Source: Rotaria socialis (taxonomy: Eukaryota; Rotifera; Eurotatoria; Philodinida; Philodinidae). From it: a stretch of 64,000 nucleotides of DNA. This document shows positions 32,852 to 45,723 of the stretch, piece by piece (the first letter of the stretch is position 1; every line of letters starts with the position of its first letter). Position numbers and translations under genes: made by a program. The notes beneath the pieces were generated by a model. The model did no database searches. It was given only the letters and a program-made list of their open reading frames with translations, and was not told the DNA's origin. The stretch spans positions 124,001 through 188,000 of the forward strand of contig CAJNYU010002807.1 of NCBI GenBank assembly GCA_905331475.1, written 5' to 3'.

Positions 32852-34401
32852 ATGACTTCTATCACAGCTTTTCCAGATTCAAATGGTTACACGCAGTCAT
32901 TTAGTATTGAAGAAACAGCTGAACTTTTGAAATTTTTTGAAGAGTATGGATTTGTCGTTGTCAGAAATATCATCGAATCTGAATCGCAAATAGAAGAAAC
33001 TATTGATGAAATCTGGAGTTTGCTGAGAGTACTTAATCCAAAGATTGACAAATATGATAGTTCAACATGGGATAATAAGTATTGGCCAATTCAAATGGGC
33101 CTCAAGGATGGTTAGTACACAGATAGAATCATTTTTATTGCTAAAAAACGTTTACGAATATAAAAGGAGGTTTCATATCACATATGGCGGATGTTGCAAC
33201 AAAAATGTGTTGGGAAAATAGACAACATCCTAATGTTGTTCGATTATTTCAAATTCTTCTCAAACAAGACGAACTCTGGGTTAAATTTGATCGATATGGA
33301 ATGATGAGACCTACCAAAGGTATCAGTTTTAAACAGAACGAGACAGATGGGTCCATTATAGTGGAAGATAGACCTGAATGGAGATCAAAACCAAATTGGT
33401 AAGAGCGAATGAAATAGGAAATGTTTAAATATTGATATAAACTTTATTTTAATTTCACTTCAAATAACATCGAATATTGGTGAAAAAACGTTTCAATTCT
33501 TTGTCTATGATAAGGTTTACTTATGAAGATAAAATCTACTTGTTTCATAGTTCTCATTTTTATGTACTCATGTGGTGAAAGTGAGAAATTCTTTTTGTAG
33601 ATAATTTTTCTCAATTTTATTTCAAGTTTTAAAATATACATTGTAAATTTATGTTTGTTTTATAGGCTACATTGGGATCAGGTATAAGGATCAATACATT
33701 CAATCGAAACCGTATAAGTACTTTTTCACAAAAACAACTATTTGATTTCTATTCGAAGAATCCTTGGAGATATCCAGATTTTATTGGTATACAAGGTCTG
33801 CTTGCATTGAGCAACACAAATTCAAATACTGGAGGTATTTGGTCTTTGTTAGAAAACAAGTAATGCTTTCATTTGTTTTTTCTTGTATTTCTATACAAAT
33901 CAGGATTTCATTGTGTTCCCGGATTCACTCATCGTTTTAAACAATGGTCAATAGATAATGAAAATAAACATAAATGTCGTGGTGGAGTTGTTAATGTACC
34001 CGAAGATGATCCTATTCGAAATGAAATCAAACAGATTCATGTTCGAAAGGGTTCTTTCATTGTATGGGATTCACGGTTACCTCACGGTAGGTTATTTTAC
34101 ATCGGTTTTATACGGAAAAACATTGTTGAGTTTCCTCTAACAAAAATATGGTTTAGGAAACTTTCCGAATGAGAACGACCAATTTCGAATCGTTCAATAC
34201 ATTACATTTGAACCACCCAAAGAAGCTGATAATTATGAATTGACACATCGAATTAATGCTTTTCACATGCGTATGCTAAGTTCAGAGGCTGATGAACAAC
34301 TTATTGGGTTTCCAGAACCACAGCTAACCGAACTCGGAGAAAAGATTGTTGGATTGAGAAGTTGGACAACAAACGAGAGAGTAAAAAGTGATTTTGAATG
34401 A
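32852..34401 (+). CDS. Phytanoyl-CoA dioxygenase (PhyH)-like 2-oxoglutarate/Fe(II) oxygenase
   Basis: Six exons, 32852-33110, 33167-33398, 33666-33681, 33759-33834, 33904-34086 and 34157-34401, join in frame to 336 residues. The double-stranded beta-helix motifs are present in order: FFEEYGFVVVRNII near the start, WLHWDQ with the metal-binding H-x-D, QGLLALSNTN, GGFHCVPGF, VWDSRLPHGN with the distal metal-binding His, and FRIVQYITF with the Arg expected to bind 2-oxoglutarate. The protein is therefore probably an active hydroxylase; the substrate cannot be told. Exon 3 is only 16 nt and supplies the LHWDQ codons. Splicing there is supported by the NPW sequence that follows in family members. 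Reading through intron 3 in another frame gives no stop for 63 codons but is not family-like. AATAAA lies at 34432-34437. Confidence 0.85.
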
Positions 34402-34431
34402 ATAATTTTTTGATAATTTTTAAAATTTTTC

Positions 34432-34437
34432 AATAAA
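34432..34437 (+). promoter_or_regulatory. Polyadenylation signal AATAAA for the PhyH-like gene
   Basis: The hexamer lies 31 bases after the stop codon, in T-rich sequence. Positional support only. Confidence 0.4.
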
Positions 34438-36620
34438 AGAATTTTTATCTCGTTATGACTTGAGTTGAAATATTTGTGATCGAATACAACGGTGTATGGG
34501 CGATATCAATGTTAGTAACATCGAATTCTAGTTTTGCTGCCAAATAAAATATTTGTTCGATCTAATAAATCAAAAACAAAACATAATTTGATCTAGCATG
34601 AGCTGATATAGTGATGAGTTTTGTCTATAGGATATATCGACAATGTTACAACTGACTTCATAGCAACAAAACGAGTAACAAGTATTTTGTAAGAGAAGCA
34701 ATGAATATTATATTAAATTGTTGAAAATTTTCTCACTACCACGATCATTGTATATATTCATTGTGAGTGCATTTGTTTTGAGTATAGCAGTTAGAAAATA
34801 CAGTCTATTCGTATCTGTTTTCAGGACCTACCCTAGATCGGCATATAAACAGATCGTGAAGTTAAGAAAGTTGAATGTTCGTTCATATTATGTGTCGGCC
34901 AAATCTAAGCTCAATTGAAATTTGAACTATCAATATCGAGTACTAGACTACAGTTTACAAACCTCTACTAAACAGACTACTCTGCTTTTATGATAATTAA
35001 ATGTTTTATGTTTTGTGTTCTTTTCTGGATACAAACAACGAACAATTTTACGTGAATTCTATCAATAATGACAATAAATAGCTGTTGTACACCGCAGAGA
35101 TAGACAATCAACTATTTTTACACAGAAATCAAATCAACCATGACATTCATTAAGGCTCCCCAGTCGATTCAAGTCGAATTATCGGCCGAGCATAGTTCTT
35201 TTAGTCAATTCGTTGATACTGAATGAAAATTCCACATCAAAGAAACGTAAAGTCAACTTCAAGTTGTTGTCTTCAGTTTTTCATTTTGTTGTGATTGTAT
35301 TTACATCAGTTTAATGAAGAAAATTCTTATTTGTATGCAGTCATATTTTATTATGTGTAATGTTTGCGATGTCTTTTTGAACATTTCAACTCTGTGCCCT
35401 ATCGAACGACAAAGTCATATTTAGAAAATATTTTCAGAGCAGGAAATGGTATTGTAGGATTTCTATTTCCAATCTGTCCAATTATTTGTATTTAATTCAT
35501 TGAAAAATGACAACCATCGTTTTTGGATTTATTACTTTCAACAGTAAGATCATTATCAGTATCATCCTTGATAAGCATTTTTCTACTTGTTTTGGTGTTT
35601 TAGCACGGTTAGTTTAGTGTCTAAGATAGTTGTACCACAGTGCATAGCTCAATAGATGGTGTTCATCTTGAGTTAGTATCAATAGAAGCGCAGAAACCTG
35701 TTGAATTCATACAAAAGGTGTTCGCATAGAAGCGACAAGCAACCAAAGAAGAGCATATGCTTTACTATTGATATTTGTTTCGTTCGAGCATATTCATCGT
35801 TTAAGCACAACAATATATCAGTCACTTAATGCTTATAAATTATAGTATACGAACGTGAACTCAATTAATACGTACAATAGTGACTGTTCATAACATAATC
35901 ATACCTATATCTTTATGGAATAAATGTTGAATGAAAACTGAACACATTCTCTTGTTTCTAAAATTGTAATCTTTAGAAATGCGTCCGTGTATTATATTTA
36001 TGCGAGGAAGTCAGTTGCCTAAAATATGTTTACGTTATTGAATAGTCAGATCGATCAAGTTCAATGGAAGTCAACAAAGAGAATCCATTAAGAAAATTTT
36101 GAATTCTAAGGAAAGATTACGAAATTTTGACAAAAGCTGTAGCTCCATGAATTACTAATTACGAAAGAGCTCTTCTTCTACAGCTATGAATCAAACAAAT
36201 GCTTGTATACATATATTTATTATTGTATCACTAGAAAACGTTGGTAAAACTGAGGCTATTCTATCAAACGGACTAATTTTTATAATCATCAAACCAGTTA
36301 ATTCTGCTGAAATTCATCTAAAACTTTTGAAGTATTTAAATCTGACGAATACGTTACGATGAATATTGATAGATCTTCAGATGACTAATCGTTTTTAGTC
36401 TATGCCTCATAGCGTTTTATTTCGCGGATTTATAATAATGCTCTTGAATAATATAAGTAATTAAAAACAAAAAACAAAAATTGATGATCATAATTTTGTA
36501 TAAGAATTATAATATACCAATTCGATATTTTCACCTCGATAAAATAATCGTGTCGACCTATGTGAAGAAGAATACAATGAAAATAATGCACTGATGTGAA
36601 GAAGAAGAGTTAATAGACAA
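34438..36620. other. Intergenic, AT-rich, nothing recognised
   Basis: No coding sequence, inverted-end element or RNA gene was seen. Further VPS13 exons, which would be expected here on the minus strand if that gene were full length, were looked for and not found. Confidence 0.35.
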
Positions 36621-39600
36621 TTACTGTTTTGATTTTTCAGTAATATGTTGCATCATCTTTGGTTCATTTAAAGCAACAGATGTATTCGTGTTAGTAAAGT
36701 CTTGGTCTCTGGCCGTTGTTAAATAAATATGAAAATCTGTGTAATAAAATAAAAATCTATTTGAAGAAACAGACGAATAAAAGAAAAAGATCTACCAGAT
36801 CTAACTGATGTTTGCGGAAGCATAAGAAGTCGAAGACAACAATTGTAGATTGACAGATCGCTTACCACAATTGTACATGGCGAAAAAAGAGTGACTTGAA
36901 TTAAAAAAATTCATTCATTAAAGAAAATCAATTACAAAAGACATTGTTTACAGTAAAAGTTGATTCGTTTTACTATGATACTAATGTTTGAATAAATCAA
37001 TGGCAAAGATTTTAAATGCAAAATTATTTTCGTTAGAGTTTTCTTAGATAACTGTATATCACCCATGACGATCTTTAAATCAATACGCCAACTGATATAT
37101 AGAGAAAAACAGAGATCATGGATAATTCCAACAAAAAATATTATACTTTGTTGAATTTGAAGCATTCGAAGCGATATACCTATAAAAGTTTATATCGATT
37201 AATGATGTTCGTCGGAGAATATGTAGTCGTTTCCTGTCTATAAAGAAGGATGGATAGATAGTTTAACTTCATATATAAAATAGGAGAAGGTACTTGGCTT
37301 AGAATAGATTATTCTTAGATCGCACAATTCTAATTTGTATTTTGCATAGAATCGTTGTTCATCATACTTGATCTACGAAGAAAATAGTTATAATGATCAA
37401 GTTACATTTCAAGAATAATTTTGGATCAACATTTCTGAATAGATAGAGGAGGAACAATAGTATATACCTTAAATAAAGATCTATCGATATCTTCATCGCT
37501 TGTATCGAGACATGACTTGAGCAATATATTGCCAAAATGAATGTAAATCATTCCAAAACCTCTATACAAGAAAAGAACGATAGAAAAAAAAGATAAAAAA
37601 AATTTACTGTTGATGGACTCCAAACTCCGGTAGAAGAACCGATACTCCTTTAAAGTTGATGGTCATGTCGAAGATTTTCTTATATGATAATTTCTGTTTC
37701 CTAGTCATTGAGATATGTTGTAATTTTCTAAACGTGTCAGAGGTGAATTATGTATCCGTCGGGAAAGGACAGATAAACGTACGCTGATGCTGGTTGCCAG
37801 ATAACATTGCCATTTGCTTCAAAGCAATCGACAAGTTGGTTAACTGAAGGCTATGAAATAAGAAAAACAATTCTAACTTTTGATACTTCAAATTGAAAGA
37901 AGTGAAAATCACATTTAGTTGTCTGCGAAATAAATTTTTATAGATTTATTTATTCCTAATACTATATGCATCTTATTTTTACTCACAGCATCATAGATAA
38001 GATGTATTGGTTCGATAGTCAAATGAAAGCGATTGTCTGCTTGTGGATTCACAGAAAATAATTCAAACTCAAAATGCACAAGTGGATATGATGATGAAGA
38101 TGATGGTTTTATTAATATGGGTCGATATTCTTCTTCACGATCCATCCCAAATACGTGAACAGAGTCAATATCACCCTTGCATCTTAATCATGAAAAAAAT
38201 AAAATGAAGTGAAAAAATAGATAAAATAGAGTTAGCTTGATGTACTCGATTCTGGATGTAATACACATTTTCTTCATGCTGACTCGAACATCAGTTATGG
38301 TAATGAAAGCAATTATTTCGTCACCAGTTCTGTTCGGAATCAATCTAAATGAATAATAATTATCCAAAGAACTGATTAAGCTAAGGTATGCGCAAAATCA
38401 AATTTTGTTCCCAGCTTTTATTCTGTTGTGAGTCGCACAGATTTTTCATTGAGATAGAATTATTTGGCAAGATACCTAGCATTTGTAGTCGATGATAAGA
38501 GATTAAGATCAAATTTGCTGCAGTGTATTTCAAAATCGATATTGGGCAACTTTAACGAGCAAATAGAAAAGAAAATAATTTGATAATGTGAAGAATTTTT
38601 CAATAGATATGCAGAAAACTTACATCTTCAAATAAAACTTCTCTTTCTGTTAGATTATTTGTTGTAGTTGTTTTTCTCATGTGTTGATGAACTAAAGCAA
38701 ATGAAAAAAAGTATTCCAGAAAGACTATCTACAAATATTGTATTGAATGAGCTTATTGATTATTCAGTCTTGTTGAATTCGTTAAATCATGTGAACTCAA
38801 TGCAATATATTTCTTGAAGAAAGCAGACAAATTATTTCTTAATCGTTATCTCGAATAATTAAAAACTATTTAAAACCTCACATACTGTGAAAAATCTTCG
38901 GAATAAGTTGGTGAAATGAATTCATCTTTCGGTCTATAAATATATCTTAATTTTTGTAAAAAGACATCCTTTTTATTTGTCAAAAAATCTCATTATTTGA
39001 AGAGTCCGCTAAAATGTTTTTGTGTTATTGAACATTAGAGACAACCGATTAAAAATAAGGTGTTGTGATCATACATACTTTTAGTTAAATTACCGAAACT
39101 AGTTTTCATTTTAGACCATGAATTGAATCGATTACGATGATGATCTGTATTATTATTTTGAACAGCAATGTTGAGAGGCACTTGACTTGTAATCATCTGT
39201 TGTTCTTGATCAATATCATTCATTTCCATGTTTGAAGGAAAACGGCTACATTCTATCTCAACTTTATGACGAATATAAGCGAGATGAAAAATGTCCAGCT
39301 TTGATTCAAGAAACTTTTGCATAAAAGAAATGAATCATATTTTTTTATACAATTACTGATCAGTAAAGTACCTGAATGTGTTGCTGTTGTTCTGGTGTTA
39401 ATGTTTGGACACCGAGTGAATCTTGCAATAGCAGTTCACGATACTCACGACATCGATCTTTTAAAGAAACAATGCAAATATTCAAAATGATTCTAGAACT
39501 AATTAATGAAAATTACAATACCATAGATAGTTGTATAATTTTGAAATTTGATAAAATCAAGTATATCAGAAATTTGTTCTGAATTGATATAAAAATTCAG

Positions 39601-42600
39601 TTTTGGAATTTGAATACTAAAAGTTAATTTTGATCGTTCATAATGATGTTGTTTAGGTTTTAATGTCACTAATGACTCAGTCATAATATTGGAAGGACGA
39701 AGAACTGTAATAGAAAAATAAAATAAAATGTATATTGTTACTACATCACATAAAAAGATTGAGTAGAAAACAAACTATATTTCATTTCGTTGTCGTTTGG
39801 TATAAAATTATTCGTCGCTATTTTGGATTTTAGATCATCCTAGAAGGAAACAATGTTTTATAGATGACTTGAGTTATAACACAGGCAACAGCGAAAATTG
39901 CTTTTTTTAACCGATCAGAACGTGTTGAAAAATCCTACTAAGACTTTATGAAAACAATATACATAATTTCTATGAATATTTTATTCTCTGGATTGTCTAA
40001 AACTGTTTGTATACGGCAATCTGCAGAATTTTGTTTAAAATGGCCCGTTCACGGTATAGTTTAATTCCAATTACGTAGTAGTTAAGGAGACGTGAACAGA
40101 ATACTTTTTACGAAATGCAGACGAGGCCATATGTGACCTGCTTTCCAACTCTTCTCGTAAAACATTTCCAATTGTTTGTTTCACGATATGATAACGATTA
40201 TTATAACATGAAAATAAATTTAGACAGCGCAGTATCTAAGACCTGATCATAATGGATCATTAGATCTCCGACCGAACTGGAATTGTTCGTTTCATTTTTT
40301 AACTATGACTCAATCCATGCTCAGGCATTATACAATGATACGTAATCCAAACTCTGATAAATTGAATTGAATATAATAAAACATAATGTTAGAACAGTAT
40401 CGCTCATTTTTATATCATAAAAATATTTTCTTTGATTTATATCTTATATTCGAAATTCTCTTTTTTTTATATTAGTGTCAAGTTTCTAACCGTATGTGTA
40501 AACCGTGTTTTACATCAATTAATAACTTTCATTGAGTTTTGTAAGCCGAAACAAAATAAGATACTGAACAATTTCTTAACTTCTAAGTTTCTTTGCTGTT
40601 AATATTGCTTTTACTGTTGAAATGCCGAAAATGAATAAATATCTGTGTTGAATTTTACTGTGGATTGTTTCTTTGGTGAATGCACAAGTACCTCAAATGA
40701 TACGGATTTCTCTGTTTCTCTTAGTCTAACCGCTCAAAACAAAAAATGTTTCTAGTTCGTGGTTTATCTACTTATGATATGTCTAGGTTAAAGGCATATG
40801 GTATAATGAAGTAATCATATATGATGCCGTCGGATACAAAAGGTAATGCATCACAATTAAAACTGATTGCAGTAGGCGACTAGATCATTTTCATGGGGCT
40901 ACTCTATAGATCAGTAACGTAAATTTTTCATTATAAACTTGGCTTCGTTTGCGAATATCTTAACGTATGTTATTTGATCAGTACACGATTCATTTACTAT
41001 TATTATAAAGTAAGAATTTATATTTAGGTGTCGTGTACAACAATAGAAATACTAATCGAAAATAGTCTTTATTACCACCTTTTACTGCTATAAAACTTCT
41101 ATTTTCAACATCTACAACCACAGTATTACTTCGAAAATCTCTAAATATATATTTGATTCGTTATGACATCACATTACATAGATAACTTAAAGTAATATCT
41201 CATGAGCGTGACTAAAACTCGTTAGATCTATAAAAAAATCTAGGTCTAAATTCGATTTATCGAAACATTTTTCACTCTTTAAAGAACCCGATTAGGGCCG
41301 TATTTTACTCGACGATCTCTGATATTTACAAATGATTTTAGTTTCATAGAAGAGACTTATAAAAATCTCACCAGAACATCTTTGACTGGCATGTCAAGTC
41401 TTGATTTACAATTTGCATTCCAATAGATTGACATAGAGTTCATTTCATTCAGCTACAATCATACCTAATAATATTTATCATCAATAGAAACCGAATTTCC
41501 AACAAACCCTATATATTAGAAGTTTCTCTTCCTTAATTTGTTTATTTGATTTGATGCCAGTTGCTGTCTAAACAATGATGTTTTAGTTTTTACAAAAAAA
41601 AAGTATCAAAGCGCTTCCTACGGTCAATTCAAGATAATGAAGGGTGACGCCAAACGAGAATGGATGTCCCAATTTAGTTGGAGATTTCATTTCATAACTA
41701 ATGTGCAAATTCCGAATTGTTAAAACTAAGTTTGCCATAACTTGAAATCTCATTCGTTCAACAAATGCAGTTTCCTTATTGTCATGTGCTAGATTGTCTA
41801 TTAAATTATTTGTACAAATGAAAAATAAAACCACAACTAACCTGATGCAGTTTTTCGCAAATTGTCCAATTTTTGTTGAACCCGTTTAAATTTGTCTGCG
41901 TAGTGTTCGCTCAAATCTTGACTCATTTCTATAAAAGAAATAGTTTTATTTTTCATTTGAACGATAGCTACTGTTTATATTAGGATTGAAGCGCTATGAT
42001 CAAATATAAACTTACGCTTAAAATATGCTGATTGAAAACAATGAAGAGGAAATCTGATATGAACTAAAAATATTTCTACTTCTTATCTTAATATCAATTG
42101 AAGAAATCTTTCGTGGGAAATATATAGACGGTTACTTCGATTGCTAGCAATAGTTTGTCTTTCAGTAGAACACGATAGGAATGTAGGAAAGCTAATAAAT
42201 ATAATGCTAAGGATTCGTTGGTCAACTATTGCATTGTATTTTTACTGTTCCTTTTTTTATATCCGATAAAATATTCACAAGTAGCTATTACGAAAAAATC
42301 TTACATATACCTAATTCTTTTCATATGCGGATCGAATGATTTCTAGCATGTATCAAGATCTCAAGTAAAAATAGATAGTTTCTTCATTTGATATCGAGTT
42401 TCTAGAATATGTTGTCTTTAATAGAACGTGTCCTAACGATTCATTAACAGCTCATGGTAACAAACGGTTTTCAAAGTTTTTAAATCGCGTCAAATCCTTC
42501 TGATCGACAAAATATCAACTGAAAAACAAGAAAATAATCTTGATTTTTACCTCATTAGATCTTTAGAGTTTTAACACTATGAAGTGTAATTCGTAAAGAG

Positions 42601-43327
42601 AATTAAATTCCTTTCGTTTTATCATCAATATTAATCAATATTGTATAGGAACTTTTCCTTGACATTGTATGTACGCTAATCTATTTCAAGAAATCTTCGT
42701 TTATTGATATGGGATTCCTCGATCATACAAAATTGAATGAACTTCAATTCTAATTCTAAACATCTTGAAGCAAACAATATACCTATGTTTTTTATTTAGT
42801 AAGTAAACAAATAAATTATTTACGTACCATTTTTGGGCACAATCAATAAATAGAGTCCTTCAATGTGAATTTCTGTTGGACTCGAAGTAAGAGCGTTCCA
42901 TGGTATAGACACTTTCAGTTGTTCTATTGCAAATATTTATAGACTTTACATTTTTATTGTAGTCATAAAACTAATGCTAACCTAAATATCCAACGGCCAC
43001 CGTTACAGGAATATTGAGATAGGCCTATATAACATAAGTTACAGAAAAAGGTTAAAAAAAAATCACAAATTTCAGCATCGGCTATCTGTTTGTTTAAAGG
43101 AAATTCTTGATAGAAATAAGTTCGTCTTACTAGAGCGTCTGGCTTTACACGAAGATTCTCCAAGCAGATCTTTCCTGTAGTGAAAAACAATGGATTTGAT
43201 TAAAAAGCCGCATTAAGTAATACTGACCACTTGTCAAATTTAGTTTTACTTTGTCATAGTCAAATCGTTCAATATAATTTTTAAGATATTTATTGATAAG
43301 ATAATTGATGAAAGTTTTTAATACCAT
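36621..43327 (-). CDS. VPS13-like bridge-type lipid-transfer protein, N-terminal part only; 3' end uncertain
   Basis: About 24 short exons on the minus strand. It starts at 43327 with the chorein domain (INYLINKYLKNYIERFDYDK; GKICLENLRVKPDAL; YLNIPVTVAVGYLG; LKVSIPWNALTS; GLYLLIVPK). Then come FSFGVTLHYLELT (41797-41622), MNSMSIYWNANCKS (41452-41372), a KYILRPSN junction (39839-39776 to 39704-39522), a QKFLESKLDIFHLAYIRHKV-type helix (39313-39075), IEPIHLIYDA (38182-37987) and FKGVSVLLPEFGVH (37700-37608). VPS13 proteins form a hydrophobic groove that moves phospholipids between membranes. The family is 3,000 residues or more; here only about 770-800 are found. Most exons join in frame, but the junction between 38933-38884 and 38691-38624 does not. 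After 36960 the likeness fades; a candidate last exon is 36736-36621. Either a truncated paralogue or a decaying gene. Confidence 0.65.
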
Positions 43328-43485
43328 AGCGCTATTTCAATGAATACTGTTGATATATGCAGCTAATGATGCGTATAAAAAAAGCATCATTTATTTTTTT
43401 ATGCAAATCTACATGTATATGTAATGTTATCATACGTGTTGCATAAACAAGAATAAAGTAAAAGTGGCCCGCACATGTAATAATG

Positions 43486-43508
43486 CTTTTTTCTTTCTTT
43501 CTTTCTTT
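43486..43508. repeat. TTTC microsatellite
   Basis: About five tandem TTTC units upstream of the VPS13-like gene. Confidence 0.7.
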
Positions 43509-45084
43509 TTCTGTTAATATTTGTCATCTAAATATGAGCAAAACGATAGAACAGAACAAAGCGAGAACCTTAATCGCAACATATGATAATTCAATTTTCA
43601 AATAAACGCCTATAAAAATTGGCGCATCAAAATTAATTTTCATAAAATCATTTTGATATGGATTTCATAAATGAAATAGAGGTTCAGGTTAAGCGAAACC
43701 TGAGTAGATGTCACCTGTTATTTGTTGTAATATTGAGAAATATTCTTTTAGAATATATTCATAGACAAAAGCTCCGCACAGTTAGTTAAAATTCATCAAT
43801 ATAAGGGTTGCTTACAGTGAAAATTTTATCATAAGAAGAGCTTGATGAGCTCTAATCTCCTCGGGCAAGAGCTTATGTTATGATTCTATATCCAGAATAA
43901 GATCTAAGGACTATATCAATGAATTTTTCTCATTGTATCATATCGGCATACGAAGAAAATATAATGTTATTTGAATCATATATTAAAAAAATCTAGCTTT
44001 TTCTCTGTCGACAGTATAGTTAAGGATGGGTGTTGATATTCCTTTTGTTATGTTATGAATTATTTATTATCTTTCGATTTAACAACATGTCCCGATTTCA
44101 CCCGTATTCAGTTTAAATATCGATATAGGTCTCAATCGTTTGATTTGAATATTCTTTCAGAATCTACTTAGGTATGACTCAGTTTGCCAACTCAATGTAT
44201 TATTGTCTATCGTTCTTTGTAGTAAAAGTTCGTTGCCATCGAAAACCTGTTCTTATTAAGATTATTTATGAATTCATGAGAATAAATCTAGGAAAACTGA
44301 GTTGCCAATCATTATTTTTCAAAATTGCGATAAGAACTAGTGAACGAAGAGGTATTGCTAGTACGAATCTGGTGTATTAAAAAGAACAGTATTCTAATTT
44401 TATAAGTCTGTTAAGTAGCATATGACTCCAAGTATACTTTACAATTATGCATTCTACACTTCATCCCAATTTCATGTTTCACATGGGGATCCTGTTCATG
44501 CATAAAATACGGTTGAAATGGTGGCATGTTCGTTCCATCATTAGATCAAGCATAATTCATAGCATAACCAAAGAAACATTCCCACTCCTTCTCAACTGTA
44601 TTGCCAATCGAAAAAGAGTTTAACTTTCTAGAGATGGTTCGAATACAATTAAATTTTCTTGGTGTCTCCAGATGACAGAAAAACAAAAAATTCATTGATC
44701 TGTCCTTCTTATATCAGTAATGAAATATTGTTGTGTTAACGTTTCACAAGCTACTATTTCAGTTTATTTCAATAGCAAATATTTACTACAAGAATACTAG
44801 TGAATGTGCATGCTCATATATTTGAGTGCATAACTGTAACAATGTACACATTCTCATTTTTTTTCTCTAGCTTATCATATATCCGAGAAGAGACGAGAAT
44901 GTATGAGTGTAATTGAAGACAACAACGAAACCGACCCTCTCAATTCGTACTCACATCTTCTCTCGATAAGCGCGGATTCGTTTGAAGAGTGCTTCACTGT
45001 TCTGTTGCATGGCTCTGTTTATTGAACGTGCTATAAAAAAAAAGGTTTTTACCCAGATAGAAACGTCATCATTATTTATGACTG

Positions 45085-45263
45085 TACTCTCTAAAACTAA
45101 AATAAGATGTCATACTGAACCATTTAGTGGAGATTTCGAAACTTTTAAGTGTTTGATTTGAATACTATTTTAAGTTCTAGATTTTTTCGCTAGAATTTAA
45201 AAATGACTCTAAAAATTAGTACCAAGAAAATATTCAGTATGACACATTTTGTTTTTGAGAGTA
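45085..45263. mobile_element. 179-bp MITE with TACTCTC ends
   Basis: The left end TACTCTCTAAAACTAAAATA continues to GTCATACTGAA. The right end, reverse-complemented, reads TACTCTCAAAAACAAAATGT and continues to GTCATACTGAA. That gives about 30 bp of inverted repeat. The outer TA on each side may be a TA target duplication, as for Tc1/mariner MITEs. No transposase. Confidence 0.65.
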
Positions 45264-45723
45264 AGCGACGAAGAAATTCACATTTAGTCCATTACTTTGC
45301 ATTCTACATTATAAAAATGAATTTCTGAAAAACCTTTAACGCTATTCTCACATTTTTATCTCTCTTATATAGTTTCTTAAGTTAGAATCTTTATTTTCGT
45401 GCAACAACTAGAGTGTCTGACCCTAATTCTATCACTAAATTCACTATTTTGGTTGGAAAAATTCATATCTCTGATGTACTATGTCTGCTTGAGATCACCT
45501 GTTTTCTGGGATAGATCAACAAAGTCATTTTAACGGTTCCAATTGTTCACGGGAGAATTTTATTGATAGTTTCAGACATTACAACATGAATTGAGATTTG
45601 ATCATAATTTATTTTATTCCTTGTCTAAGAAAAACAGACGGAACAAATCTTGCGGTTTTTTATATTTTTGAGTTTCTAAAAAATATTGTAGATAATTTCG
45701 AAGAATAGTCCAAAAGATAAGAT

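Larger units (their letters stand above)
43328..45723. other. Intergenic, AT-rich, with a TTTC microsatellite and one MITE
   Basis: A TTTC run stands at 43486-43508 and the MITE at 45085-45263. Otherwise no coding or structured feature was recognised. Confidence 0.35.

Noticed and set aside
33672..33863. Open frame reading through introns 3 and 4 of the PhyH-like gene
   Set aside because: It is out of frame with the HxD exon. Splicing 33682-33758 gives the family sequence WDQ-NPW directly.
34718..34918. 66-codon frame after the PhyH-like gene
   Set aside because: It lacks a good ATG and has no family likeness or splice partner.
44174..44380. 68-codon plus-strand frame between the VPS13-like and RdRp genes
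   Set aside because: No family likeness or exon borders.
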